Shown: piece by piece, positions 30,216-39,937 of the stretch | How the letters are laid out: each line of letters opens with the position of its first letter | How positions within the stretch are numbered: the first letter of the stretch is position 1 | Source of the DNA: Crocinitomicaceae bacterium | GTDB taxonomy: Bacteria; Bacteroidota; Bacteroidia; Flavobacteriales_D; Crocinitomicaceae | Length of the DNA stretch: 64,000 nucleotides | Assembly: GCA_016719925.1 (NCBI GenBank) | Contig: JADJYC010000002.1 | Location: forward strand, 1-64,000 | Direction of reading: 5' to 3' | Notes under the pieces: model-generated | Database searches by the model: none | Told to the model about the DNA's origin: nothing | What the model saw: only the letters and a program-made list of their open reading frames with translations | Made by a program: the position numbers and the translations under genes

Positions 30216-30420
30216 CTAAGGGCAGAGGAATAAGGACAGAGGGAAAAGCCAAAAGGAAAAGGGAAAAGCCAAAAGGAAAAAGCCAAAAGCAAGAAGGTGA
30301 GAGGAAAGAGCCTAAAGGTATTGAGATTATAGAATAGAAACGAATAAAATAAATATGAATAATAACAAAGGATTTTGCTTTACGAAATACGAACCCCCTT
30401 TTTCCTTTTGGCTTTTCCCT
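30216..30420. repeat. Inverted heptamer-repeat element without a gene (element C)
   Basis: Left side (30216-30298) consists of units such as GGGAAAAGCCAAAAGG. The right side (about 30394-30420) carries the inverse CCTTTTGGCTTTTCCCT. About 95 bases between them hold no open frame. It sits between sufB and sufC. Confidence 0.65.
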
Positions 30421-30433
30421 AAGTAAAATTAAA

Positions 30434-31195
30434 ATGAAACAATTGCTCAACATAAAAAACCTCCACGCTGAAGTAGCTGGAAAAGAAATTCTGAAAGGCT
30501 TAAACTTAACAGTTAATGCCGGTGAAGTGCACGCTATCATGGGACCAAACGGTGCCGGAAAATCTACACTTGCTTCTGTATTAAGTGGTAAAGAAGGATA
30601 TGAAGTCACTGAAGGATCAGCTGATTTTGACGGAAAAAACATTTTGGAACTGGAAGCAGATGAACGTGCAAAAGAAGGTTTGTTTTTAGCGTTTCAGTAT
30701 CCGGTTGAAATTCCTGGAGTATCCAATATAAATTTTTTGAGAACTGCATTGAATGAAATTCGCGAATACAGAAAACAGGAACAAATTTCTGCCAAAGATT
30801 TTATGACCATGGTCAGAGAAAAATCAAAATTGGTTGAGTTAAAAGATAATCTTGCGTCGCGTTCAGTGAATGAAGGTTTTTCAGGAGGAGAAAAAAAGCG
30901 GAATGAAATTTTTCAGATGGCGATGCTTGAACCGAAACTGGCAATTCTGGATGAAACAGATTCAGGTTTGGATATTGATGCATTAAGAATTGTTGCAGCA
31001 GGCGTAAACAAGTTGAAAAACAAAGACAATGCAATAATTGTCATTACCCATTATCAGCGCTTGCTGGACTATATTGTACCGGATTTTGTTCATGTGCTTG
31101 CAGACGGAAAAATTGTAAAAACAGGTGATAAAAATCTGGCGCTGGAATTGGAAGAAAAAGGATACGATTGGATTTTCGCAGATCAAAAAGCATAA
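30434..31195 (+). CDS. sufC: Fe-S cluster assembly ATPase SufC
   Basis: A 253-residue ABC ATPase. Walker A GPNGAGKSTL is at 37-46, the signature SGGEKKRNE at 150-158, Walker B KLAILDETDSGLD at 168-180, and the switch His is in IIVITHYQRLLDYI. SufC powers rearrangement of the SufB-SufD scaffold. Intact, and followed 2 bases later by sufD. Confidence 0.96.
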   Translation: MKQLLNIKNLHAEVAGKEILKGLNLTVNAGEVHAIMGPNGAGKSTLASVLSGKEGYEVTEGSADFDGKNILELEADERAKEGLFLAFQYPVEIPGVSNINFLRTALNEIREYRKQEQISAKDFMTMVREKSKLVELKDNLASRSVNEGFSGGEKKRNEIFQMAMLEPKLAILDETDSGLDIDALRIVAAGVNKLKNKDNAIIVITHYQRLLDYIVPDFVHVLADGKIVKTGDKNLALELEEKGYDWIFADQKA

Positions 31196-31197
31196 CC

Positions 31198-32454
31198 ATG
31201 AGCGCAGCAGTTTTATCAGAAAAAATGAATTCGTTTTTAACTTCTTTGGTTGTGCCGGAAGAAAGCGGACAGCGTGCGTTGTATGATCAGCTTACAGAAA
31301 AAGATTTTCCAACAACAAAGAATGAGTATTGGAAATATACGCGGGTTGGGAAAATTACAAATTCAAAATTCAAAAAAGGGCAAAGGACAGAGGACAAGGG
31401 GCTAAGGGAAAAGTTTCTTTTAGACGGAAATTGTTTGGTGGTTGAGAATGGAATTTTGAGAGATGATTTTACGTGTGACAAGATTTCAGGAGTTATTGTT
31501 ACTTCTGTAAAGCCGGGTGATGAAAATAAGATTGCCGGCTTTGGAAAAGAGCTGAATCTGAATCATGTTTTCAGTTTGTTGAACGCAACATATTATCAGG
31601 AGGTCATACATATCAATATTGCAGCTAAAACAGAAATGGAAGCTCCGCTGAAATTGGTTTTTATTACAAACGGAGAAAACGTAATTTGTAATCCGCGCAT
31701 ATTTATTCATGCTGATAAATCTGCTCAGGCAAAAATCTCCATGCAGTTTGTATCTCTAAATGACAAAGGATCTTTTTGCAATGTTGTTTCTGAATTTATT
31801 GTTGAAGAAAATGCCAGACTTACAATTGATAAATTGCAAAATGAATCAGATGCATCTTTTCACATCTCCACGGAACAAGTGAGACAGGAAAAAAATTCTT
31901 TCTTTCAGATAAATACCATGACACTGGATGGTGGTTTGATAAGAAACAACATCAATCTAATTGTTGCGGGTGAAAACTGCGAATCTCACATGAATGGCGC
32001 CATCATTGTCAAGGGGAATACGCATGTGGACAATCACACCTTTGTAGATCATCAGGTGGCCAATTGTTTCAGCAATGAGAATTACAAGTATGTTTTGGAA
32101 GATAAATCAACCGGGGTTTTTAACGGAAGAGTTATTGTTCAGCAGCATGCACAAAAAATAAATGCCTATCAGAAAAATTCAAACATACTGCTCTCTGATT
32201 TTGCGCTGATGAATTCAAAACCTGAACTTGAAATTTATGCAGATGATGTAAAATGTTCACATGGTTCAACAACCGGTCAGCTGGATGATGATGCTATTTT
32301 CTATTTGCAGGCAAGAGGAATTTCAAAAGACAAAGCAAAGAAATTATTGGTATCAGCATTTATTAATGAAATCACAGACCAATTTTCTGATGAATCCATG
32401 AAAGATGCCATTCAGCAAATACTCATTGAAAAACATGGCTGGGCTATAAATTAA
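31198..32454 (+). CDS. sufD: Fe-S cluster assembly protein SufD with an in-frame repeat insertion
   Basis: About 418 residues. I chose the ATG at 31198, just past the sufC stop. The C-terminal beta-helix and tail (ADDVKCSHGSTTGQLDDDAI, FYLQARGISKDKAKKLLVSA) are typical SufD. After NEYWKYTRVGKI (about residues 42-53) the next 19 or so residues (ITNSKFKKGQRTEDKGLREK) are encoded by the same heptamer-repeat sequence found in intergenic regions (31355-31413), inserted without breaking the frame. SufD partners SufB in the scaffold. Confidence 0.9.
   Translation: MSAAVLSEKMNSFLTSLVVPEESGQRALYDQLTEKDFPTTKNEYWKYTRVGKITNSKFKKGQRTEDKGLREKFLLDGNCLVVENGILRDDFTCDKISGVIVTSVKPGDENKIAGFGKELNLNHVFSLLNATYYQEVIHINIAAKTEMEAPLKLVFITNGENVICNPRIFIHADKSAQAKISMQFVSLNDKGSFCNVVSEFIVEENARLTIDKLQNESDASFHISTEQVRQEKNSFFQINTMTLDGGLIRNNINLIVAGENCESHMNGAIIVKGNTHVDNHTFVDHQVANCFSNENYKYVLEDKSTGVFNGRVIVQQHAQKINAYQKNSNILLSDFALMNSKPELEIYADDVKCSHGSTTGQLDDDAIFYLQARGISKDKAKKLLVSAFINEITDQFSDESMKDAIQQILIEKHGWAIN
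31355..31413 (+). repeat. Intragenic heptamer repeat inside sufD
   Basis: ACAAATTCAAAATTCAAAA is followed by GGGCAAAGGACAGAGGACA and GGGGCTAAGGGAAAAG. Both halves match intergenic repeat families elsewhere in the window (for example 5016-5226 and 61757-61867). The frame of sufD is kept. Confidence 0.75.
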
Positions 32455-32458
32455 TCCT

Positions 32459-32962
32459 TTGAAAACTTCCGTCACAGTCAAAACCATTTTCAATTGTTCT
32501 CTTGAACGGGCATTCAAAACCCCTATTCTTTCTAACGTAACAAAAGTACACACCGGTTATGGTTTAATGCCCCGTGTAACACATTGCACAGATGATGAAG
32601 GTTGGGGCCAACCCGGCAGCAGAAAAAAAGTTTTTGTTGCAAAATCGATGACGCAAAAAGGAGGTGAAGCATCTGTTGACAAAGTTCTGGAACGTATCGA
32701 AAATCAATACTGGAAAATTGAAGTCAGTGAATTCAAAAGCTGGATGCTTGGTTTTTCAAAATTTGTCGGAGAATGGCAGACAAAAGAAATTGATCCTGAA
32801 AAAATTGAAATTACCTACACCTATACGCTTCATTCAAATGTTGCGCTGTTGTATCCATTAAATTGGTTATTCACCAAACTATTCTGGAAAAGATACATGA
32901 AACAGGTAATTGAAAATATCCGTAAAATGACAATAAATAAAGAGCCCTTTCTATTTCCGTAA
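32459..32962 (+). CDS. SRPBCC/START-like protein
   Basis: 167 residues from a TTG start 4 bases after sufD. The pattern is an N-terminal strand with helix (VTVKTIFNCSLERAFKTPIL), central strands (YWKIEVSEFKSWMLGFSKFV) and a long C-terminal helix (LFWKRYMKQVIENIRKMT). It resembles polyketide cyclase/START-like ligand-binding proteins. No ligand can be suggested. It may be the last gene of the suf transcript. Confidence 0.65.
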   Translation: MKTSVTVKTIFNCSLERAFKTPILSNVTKVHTGYGLMPRVTHCTDDEGWGQPGSRKKVFVAKSMTQKGGEASVDKVLERIENQYWKIEVSEFKSWMLGFSKFVGEWQTKEIDPEKIEITYTYTLHSNVALLYPLNWLFTKLFWKRYMKQVIENIRKMTINKEPFLFP

Positions 32963-33040
32963 TAAGTCTTTATGCAGTTTCATACCTGGTCAATTTTTTT
33001 GAAAGATTACTTTTTTATTCGCTTTAACCTAAACTCTTTT

Positions 33041-34326
33041 ATGAAAAACTTGTCTTATTCTATTTTGTTTGTTTGTTGAAGCCGGTTTTTACAAACAGTA
33101 CTTACAGACTTTTGAATCACCCCCGCATTCACTTTGAATAACGGACAGGCGGATCAACGAATCGACTTAAATATTTACCCGGAACAGCCTTTATGCGAAA
33201 TCCACTCCCACACCTTTTCCTTTTACAGTACCGGCAGCTCCCGCACAACCAGCAGGAATTACCAACAACCCAAACAGTCAGTATCCCAAAGCCTCAGATG
33301 CATGATGGCGGCGGAATGCACTCATCGTTGTTGTGATGGTGTAACCGGCGGACAAAGTACATTCGCAAAAATGAGCGGTGACATTTCTACTGTTGGATAT
33401 GATTCAGTGACATTCGATTTATGGTGGATGTGCGGCGGAAGCACTGCCTATTACGGTGAATTATTTTACAGCACAAACGGAGGTATGGCCTGGACACAAG
33501 TAAACAATCCAGAAAGCGGAACAACACAGTGGAAAGATGAAACAACCTGGATTGCCAGTGAGTTATGGAATGCAAACTGGGACAATCAGGCTCAGCTCAG
33601 ATTCGGATTCCGTTTTGTGAGTGGCGCTACATCTACAAGTTCAGAACTTGATCCGGGTTTTGCCGTTGATGACATCACCATTACCGGTTATAATACCTGT
33701 ACCAATACATCGAATACAATCAGCGTAAATGCATGTAACGAATACGTTTCTCCAAGTGGAAATTTCACCTGGACAACTGATGGAAGTTATAATGATGTAA
33801 TCCCTAATTCAGCCGGTTGTGATTCATTGCTCACGATCAATCTTACAATTAATACCGTTGATGCAACTGCTGGTCAGAGTGGTTTAACTTTATCTGCTAA
33901 CAACAGCGGAGCAATTTCATATCAATAACTAAATTATAATAATACCTATTCAGTAATTGCCGGTGCAGCCAATCAGAATTACACAGTTGCTGCAAACGGA
34001 GACTATGCCGTTTCTGTAACTGATAACGGCTGTACAGATACCTCAGCTTGTATTACTATTTCAAATGTTGGTCTGGAAATTTATACCGGTATTTCTGTTT
34101 TAGTTTATCCCAATCCGGCAGAACATTTTGTGATTATATCAGTTAATTCAAATGATGTTTTAATTATGGATCTTGTGGATATTTCCGGAAGAGTTATAAT
34201 TTCTTCTCAATTGAATAACGGTAATAATCAAATTGATTTATCCAACTATTCAGCCGGAACGTATTTCGTCAACATAAAAATTCTGAAGGCGCGATCATTA
34301 ATTCTGAGCGCATCAAAAAAAGATAA
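33041..34326 (+). CDS. Secreted protein with type IX sorting domain, broken
   Basis: The start MKNLSYSILF is at 33041, followed by at least two frame changes before 33310. The main frame (33310-33926) holds a jelly-roll-like region (STVGYDSVTFDLWWMCGG), then a cysteine-containing repeat ISVNACNEYVSPSGNFTWTT. An in-frame TAA at 33926 falls where homologous repeats usually have Trp. The same frame then continues (YSVIAGAANQNYTVAANGDY) into the sorting domain VLVYPNPAEHFVIISVNSND and LVDISGRVI. A last single-base change near 34280 restores GAIINSERIKKR and a stop at 34326. The type IX sorting domain directs export and surface attachment in Bacteroidota. Ligand unknown. Confidence 0.7.
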
Positions 34327-34347
34327 AGAAGAGATTTCATTTTTTTA

Positions 34348-34384
34348 ACGGGGACTCAGGCTGCGCTTAGTCCCCGTTTTTTTT
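34348..34384. terminator. Strong terminator between the secreted-protein gene and the carbonic anhydrase
   Basis: ACGGGGACT (34348-34356) pairs perfectly with AGTCCCCGT (34369-34377), followed by T8. It serves the plus-strand gene; a T-run also exists on the minus strand. Confidence 0.9.
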
Positions 34385-34393
34385 CTGACTTTA

Positions 34394-35068
34394 CTAATCT
34401 TCGTAAGCTGACGATTCTTTCAATGCTTTGTTTTTGACTGGTGCAGCGTGCAGATCAGAGAATTCAACTTTTCCTGACTCCACATCATACATGCCACCGA
34501 CAATGGCAATTTCACCCGCCTTTACCATATCAGCAAGAATGGTGCTGCGCTGCAAAATATGTCTGATCGATTCAAATACATTTTCTTCTGCAACCATTTG
34601 TACAGATTCATCACTCAGAATGTCTTTCTGTGTTGATTCAACTTTTTTAACTGCAGGCTGAATTTTACTTAATAGTGTAGTGATATTTCCCATGACAACA
34701 TGCTTACAGGCTGAAATTACGGCGCCGCATTTACTGTGCCCCAAAACAACTACGAGTTTTCATCCTGCTACTTTGCAGGCATATTCCATAGATCCAAGTA
34801 TGTCATCATTCACAACATTTCCGGCAACGCGCACACTGAAGATATCTCCCAGGCCCTGATCAAAAATCAATTCTGCAGATGTTCGTGAATCAATACAACT
34901 TAAAATAGTTGCAAACGGATACTGACCTTCTGCTGTGTCATTCACCTGCTCAAGTAAATTACGGTGTGCTCTCAGATTTTCTACAAAACGCTGATTCCCT
35001 TCTTTCAGATAAGACAGCGCAAGTTCTGGTGTCATTTCTGATTGTGTTTTTCGTGTATGTGCTTTCAT
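34394..35068 (-). CDS. Beta-class carbonic anhydrase with an in-frame stop codon
   Basis: A 224-codon gene interconverting CO2 and bicarbonate. Zinc ligands and the catalytic dyad are seen in LSCIDSRTSAEL and GHSKCGAVISAC. Codon 103 is TGA in KVAG-stop-KLVVVLGHSKCG, where the neighbouring paralogue has Ser (KVAGSKLIVVLGHSKCG). A single C-to-G change, not a frameshift, explains it. The protein is closely similar to the C-terminal domain of the SulP fusion encoded 18 bases upstream, so the pair looks like a tandem duplication. Either a pseudogene or a base error. Confidence 0.85.
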
Positions 35069-35086
35069 ATAATTTTTTTATTTAAT

Positions 35087-37336
35087 TTAAATTGACAAAC
35101 TGTTTCCTTCTTCAAAAAATCCTACTTTACCTGATTCAATATCATACATAGCGCCTACTATTCCTATTTCTCCCTTTTCTATGAGTTCTTTCAGAATAGG
35201 ACTTTTGGACATAATCTGACGCATTGATTCATGTACATTTTCATCAGCAACAAGTTGTACCGCATCTTCACAACAAACATCTTCAAACTGTTTGCTTACT
35301 TTCTGAACGGATGGATCTATCTTGCTCAACAAAGATGTTACATTTCCCATTTTCACATGATTGCATGCTGAAATAATGGCGCCGCATTTTGAATGTCCGA
35401 GAACAACTATCAGTTTTGAACCTGCAACCTTACAAGCGTATTCCATGGAACCCAGAATATCTTCATTCACCACATTCCCTGCAACACGCACACTGAAAAT
35501 ATCACCCAGCCCCTGATCAAAAATTAATTCGGCAGACGTACGTGAATCGATACAACTCAGCACAACTGCAAACGGAAACTGACCTTCAGATGTATCATTG
35601 ACCTGTTCAAGTAAATTTCTGTGCGCTCTCAGATTTTCTACAAACCTTTTATTTCCCTTTTTCAAAGTTTCCAGCGCAAGTTCAGGAGTCATTTTTTGCT
35701 GCGTATCACGATTCTGCGTACGCATTTTATTGACAATCTGCTTAAACTCATTCACAATTTTGAAGCCACCAATTTCCTTTAATTCAGGTACATTAATGGT
35801 CTCAACATGAATGTCTTTTTTGGGTGCATCATAATTTTTAAATTCATCTATCCGTTCAATCACATCATAATCGATTTCTTTTGATTTGGATGCATCAATA
35901 ATCAATGCAGAATTGCCAGGTATAGTATCCAGTGCATGCGCAATACTTGCTTTATTCAGAAATGAAACTTCTTCAGCCAGACGCAACGTGATTTTTTGTT
36001 TTCCGTTTGCATCTTCACTGAAATAACGAAATGCATTTTTGAAATTCTTTTTGAGAACAAAATAAAGCGCAAATACCAATCCTATTCCAATTCCTTTCAG
36101 CAGATCTGTAAATACAACTCCGATAATGGTTGCAATAAAAGGGATGAATTGCTCCCAGCCTAATTTTACCATGCCAACATAAAGAGAGGGTTTAGATAAT
36201 TTATATCCAACCATAATCAGAATTACAGCAAGAGCAGAAAGCGGAATCAGGTTAAGATACTGCGGAATAATTATTACCGAAACCAGCAAAATAAATCCGT
36301 GAAAAATGGTTGATAGTTTTGATTTACCGCCTGAATTAATATTTGCTGAACTTCGCACAATAACCTGCGTTACGGGCAATCCTCCAAACATACCGGAAAC
36401 CATATTACCGATTCCCTGCGCTTTTAATTCGCGGTTTGTTGGAGTATTTCTTTTTTGCGGATCCAGTTTATCGGTTGCTTCAACAGAAAGTAAACTTTCC
36501 AAACTGGCAACAAGTGCAAGAGTCACCGCAACAACATAAACCTGCGGATTGGATAATGCAGAAAAATCAGGCAAAGTAAAAAACCCGATAAACTCCTGCG
36601 GATTTTTTGCCACCGGTAAATCAACCATGTGTTTTCCTCCCAGCACCCACTCCGGATGATTCCAGCCAAAATAGAGATTGATAAAAATTCCAACGAGTAC
36701 TACAAATAAAGCTCCCGGAAGAAATTTGAACAACTCCAGTTTCTTCATAAATTTCAAATCAAACAGAATTAAAAGTGCCAGTGAAACAATACTGATTATT
36801 ACCGCGCCGGTGCTGTGATATTTAATTGCGTAGAAAATTTCTGAAATGGTATTGTGTCCATCTTTCTGATCAAATGATTCATCCCCCATAAAATCTGCAT
36901 CAAAACCAAATGCGTGCGGAATTTGTTTCATGATCAGAATAATTCCGATTGCGGCAAGCATTCCTTTAATCACGGATGAAGGAAAATAATAACCAATAAC
37001 TCCTGCTTTAAGAAATCCTGCAATAACCTGAAGCACGCCGGCAAGTACAACAGCTACAAGAAATGCTTCAAAACTTCCCAGCGTTGTAATTGCACCTAAA
37101 ACTATAGTAACCAAACCAGCTGCCGGACCAGAAACACCGAGTGCACTTCCACTTAAAAATCCTACAATAATTCCGCCAACAGCGCCGGCAATAATTCCAG
37201 AAAAAAGTAATTCCGGTTTACCGGTTGATGCCAGTGCAACTCCCAAACAAAGCGGAAGTGCGACTAAATAAACTACGAGACCCGCGGGCAGGTCATGTTT
37301 TAAATTTGAAAAAAATGTGTTTGCTTTCATGTTCAA
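35087..37336 (-). CDS. SulP-family anion transporter fused to a beta-carbonic anhydrase
   Basis: 749 residues. Residues 1 to about 420 form a SulP membrane domain (DLPAGLVVYLVALPLCLGVA, GSALGVSGPAAGLVTIVLGA, NRELKAQGIGNMVSGMFGGL). About 440-530 form a STAS-like domain (ALIIDASKSKEIDYDVIERI), and about 545-749 a complete beta-carbonic anhydrase (LSCIDSRTSAELIFDQGLGD, GHSKCGAIISACNH). SulP-carbonic anhydrase fusions are a known class proposed to be bicarbonate transporters. An internal ATG before RTQNRDTQQKMTPELAL could also yield free anhydrase. It lies just upstream of a free carbonic anhydrase gene, probably in one transcript. Confidence 0.92.
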   Translation of the reverse strand: MNMKANTFFSNLKHDLPAGLVVYLVALPLCLGVALASTGKPELLFSGIIAGAVGGIIVGFLSGSALGVSGPAAGLVTIVLGAITTLGSFEAFLVAVVLAGVLQVIAGFLKAGVIGYYFPSSVIKGMLAAIGIILIMKQIPHAFGFDADFMGDESFDQKDGHNTISEIFYAIKYHSTGAVIISIVSLALLILFDLKFMKKLELFKFLPGALFVVLVGIFINLYFGWNHPEWVLGGKHMVDLPVAKNPQEFIGFFTLPDFSALSNPQVYVVAVTLALVASLESLLSVEATDKLDPQKRNTPTNRELKAQGIGNMVSGMFGGLPVTQVIVRSSANINSGGKSKLSTIFHGFILLVSVIIIPQYLNLIPLSALAVILIMVGYKLSKPSLYVGMVKLGWEQFIPFIATIIGVVFTDLLKGIGIGLVFALYFVLKKNFKNAFRYFSEDANGKQKITLRLAEEVSFLNKASIAHALDTIPGNSALIIDASKSKEIDYDVIERIDEFKNYDAPKKDIHVETINVPELKEIGGFKIVNEFKQIVNKMRTQNRDTQQKMTPELALETLKKGNKRFVENLRAHRNLLEQVNDTSEGQFPFAVVLSCIDSRTSAELIFDQGLGDIFSVRVAGNVVNEDILGSMEYACKVAGSKLIVVLGHSKCGAIISACNHVKMGNVTSLLSKIDPSVQKVSKQFEDVCCEDAVQLVADENVHESMRQIMSKSPILKELIEKGEIGIVGAMYDIESGKVGFFEEGNSLSI

Positions 37337-37458
37337 TTTATTAATCAGAAAAAGATGATTGACGGATAAAAATTATCCTGATTGAAAATCCGGCAGGGAT
37401 ATAAACAGCGAATTACATCGATATCAGATGTTCGCTCTAAAAAAATAAACTGCGGATT

Positions 37459-37784
37459 TTATGAAAACAAAACCTCAGGAGGAGGCAATATCACTTTTTG
37501 TTCAAGCCTGTCATAGTGCAGATCATGTGCATCCATGATTTCAAGCCAGACAGATTCACGTAAATACGATGAATAAGCAAGATCTTCCAGATCCACATCC
37601 AGTTCATAGAGTGAATTTCCGTTGGAATTAGTTTCTCTTTCTGATTGATCCTCTTCACTCATATTGCTCAGAACAGCCAGATCACTGGAATCAATTTCAT
37701 AGAAAAACTCATGTCACGCACGGTTTCAAAACCAACCATGGCTGATATACAAATGAGTGCTATTAGTAATCTGAATGCTTTCAA
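37459..37784 (-). CDS. Small exported acidic protein, one frameshift
   Basis: About 108 residues. A TTG or nearby start at 37784 gives the hydrophobic leader KAFRLLIALICISAMVGFET. One base change near 37697 leads to YEIDSSDLAVLSNMSEEDQS and then NSLYELDVDLEDLAYSSYLR, ending PPPEVLFS. The mature part is acidic. I do not recognise it. It is upstream of and on the same strand as the SulP fusion. Confidence 0.5.
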
Positions 37785-37900
37785 AGGATCTTAATTGTTG
37801 TAAAGATAACAACTATTTGAATCAGTTGTTCAATGCCGATTTTTTAAAAATTTGTTAAATCCTTGTATATAAGGCAGCTCCATTCAATATGAATCATTGT

Positions 37901-37908
37901 TATATTTG
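37901..37908 (+). promoter_or_regulatory. -7 box for the free carbonic anhydrase
   Basis: TATATTTG, fitting TAnnTTTG, 16 bases before the ATG at 37924. This supports 37924 rather than an earlier in-frame start. Confidence 0.55.
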
Positions 37909-37923
37909 ATTCAAATCATCAAA

Positions 37924-38568
37924 ATGAGCAAATCAGCGAAAGACTTACTGGAAGGAAATTTGAAATGGGTTGAAGACACCAATAAATTAAAACCGGGATT
38001 TTTTAAAGAATTATCCACCAACCAATCTCCTGAATTCCTCTGGATTGGATGTTCAGACAGCAGAGTTCCTGCAAGCGATATTACAAATACATTACCGGGA
38101 GCAATTTTTGTCCAGCGCAATATTGCAAATATGGTTGTACATACTGATGCAAATCTGCTCAGCGTAGTTAATTATGCAGTGAAGATTCTGAAAGTAAAAC
38201 ACATCATTGTTTGCGGACATTATGGCTGCGGAGGAGTTGCCGCTGCTATGAGCAATCAGAATTTTGGTTTTCTTGACAACTGGCTCATGCATATTAAAGA
38301 TGTGTATCGTTTACATGAAGAAGAACTGGATTCAATTGAAGAGGATCAAAAAAGATTTGACAGATATGTTGAACTGAATATTATTGAACAGGTACATAAT
38401 CTTTCAAAAGTCTCTTTTATTCAGGAAGAATGGCACGCCGGAGAATTTCCGTACATACATGGCTGGGTTTACAGTCTTGAAGACGGAAAAATCCGTGACC
38501 TGAATGTAACGGTAAACAACAGCCATCAGCTGGATGATATTTACCGTTACACGCCAAGAAAAAAATAA
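37924..38568 (+). CDS. can: Beta-class carbonic anhydrase, Can-like
   Basis: 214 residues from the ATG at 37924 (MSKSAKDLLEGNLKWVEDTN). Zinc/catalytic motifs: WIGCSDSRVPASDI, PGAIFVQRNIANMVV, and CGHYGCGGVAAAM. This is the classic plant-type/E. coli Can group, clearly different from the two anhydrase domains at 34.4-35.7 kb, so it was acquired or diverged separately. It ends 4 bases from the convergent SulP gene and sits inside the inorganic-carbon cluster. Confidence 0.93.
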   Translation: MSKSAKDLLEGNLKWVEDTNKLKPGFFKELSTNQSPEFLWIGCSDSRVPASDITNTLPGAIFVQRNIANMVVHTDANLLSVVNYAVKILKVKHIIVCGHYGCGGVAAAMSNQNFGFLDNWLMHIKDVYRLHEEELDSIEEDQKRFDRYVELNIIEQVHNLSKVSFIQEEWHAGEFPYIHGWVYSLEDGKIRDLNVTVNNSHQLDDIYRYTPRKK

Positions 38569-38572
38569 CTTT

Positions 38573-39886
38573 CTAATTATTTACTTCAAGCACATCATTG
38601 GATTGTCCGTCAGCAAAATTATCTTCGATATCTGTTGCTTTAAAAAATTTCTTGCTGATGTAAAATAAAACAGTTGCAGAAAAAACCGCAATATTCAGAT
38701 CATAAAAAGCAGTAAGCAGCATCGTATACAAAATAAAAAATAGCTGGACATTTCTGGTTTTGTTTTTATACCACTTTTGCTTCCAGTATTCTACCAGAAA
38801 GTCTCTTTCAAATACATCCAGCGCAGCTTTAATAAGTACGCCAATAAATACCGATGAAGCAACCAAAATCAGCATGTCTTTGAATACCAAAAATCCAAGT
38901 AATGTAAAAACTCCCGCAATCACTGCAGCTACCCTTGTTCGTCCACCTTCTTTGTATAATAGCACTGACCGTATTGTCGCCTGGGCACCTGGAATTCCCA
39001 TAAAAATTGCTGACATCCCGTTTGATAATCCTTGTCCGATCAACTCACGGTTCAGGTTGGATTTTTCTTTGGTAAGATGATCTACTATTAAGGCCGTCAG
39101 CAGCGAATCAAGATAACATAACATTACCATTTGCAGCGCATATGGCAACGCCATCAAAATATATTCCTGAGTAAAAATTCCTGAACCTGGAAAATATGAA
39201 GACAACAAGGATGTAAATTCTGAAAATGATCCGACACTTGCCCCAAGTGAAATAGTTTCAACACCAAAATTCATGCTTACGGTCACTATGGTCATTATAA
39301 TAATTGCAGTTAACGTTGCAGGAATAAATCTTGACACAGAAGTGGGAATTCTGATCAACTTCAAAATTTTCGGAAGAAGAAGAATTAAAACAAATGTAGA
39401 AAATGCGAGAATAATGTTTGTCGAGAAATCACCGCTTGGTTGTTTTTTACCATTCAATCCAAACAGGATGTTAAACTGATCTACCCATATCACCATGGCA
39501 ATTCCACTCATGAAACCAAGAATAACACTCTTGGGAACAAATTCAATTAATTTTCCAAGTCTTACTATTCCTGCAATCAAAAGTCCAATTGCGGTCATTA
39601 AAAACACAAGCGTGATAAACTGTTCTGCCAGAATTTTATCGCCTGTAAAATTATCGTAAGCAAATGCTACAACAACTGCTGAGACAGCGGTCATTGGTCC
39701 AGTAGGACCAGAAACACTCAATCGGGTTCCTCCAAAAATTCCCGTGATAATTGGAATTATACCAGCCGCAATCATACCTGCAAATGCACCTCGCCCTGAC
39801 ATTACGCCAAACGCAGCTCCCAAAGCAAGAGCCGCAAAGCTGACTGATATTCCGGCGATCAAATCACCTAAAAAAGTTTTTTTCAT
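38573..39886 (-). CDS. SulP-family anion transporter lacking a STAS domain
   Basis: 437 residues, about 10-12 membrane helices: FLGDLIAGISVSFAALALGA, GGTRLSVSGPTGPMTAVSAV, SNLNRELIGQGLSNGMSAIF. The C-terminus stops soon after the last helix, so the cytosolic STAS domain usual in SulP proteins is absent. Bicarbonate or sulfate are the common substrates. The location directly after dabB (51-base gap, same strand) favours bicarbonate (inference). Confidence 0.88.
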   Translation of the reverse strand: MKKTFLGDLIAGISVSFAALALGAAFGVMSGRGAFAGMIAAGIIPIITGIFGGTRLSVSGPTGPMTAVSAVVVAFAYDNFTGDKILAEQFITLVFLMTAIGLLIAGIVRLGKLIEFVPKSVILGFMSGIAMVIWVDQFNILFGLNGKKQPSGDFSTNIILAFSTFVLILLLPKILKLIRIPTSVSRFIPATLTAIIIMTIVTVSMNFGVETISLGASVGSFSEFTSLLSSYFPGSGIFTQEYILMALPYALQMVMLCYLDSLLTALIVDHLTKEKSNLNRELIGQGLSNGMSAIFMGIPGAQATIRSVLLYKEGGRTRVAAVIAGVFTLLGFLVFKDMLILVASSVFIGVLIKAALDVFERDFLVEYWKQKWYKNKTRNVQLFFILYTMLLTAFYDLNIAVFSATVLFYISKKFFKATDIEDNFADGQSNDVLEVNN

Positions 39887-39937
39887 ATTTTTTTTATAAT
39901 TTTTTTTGAATTTGAATCTTTTAAATTTTGATTTTTC

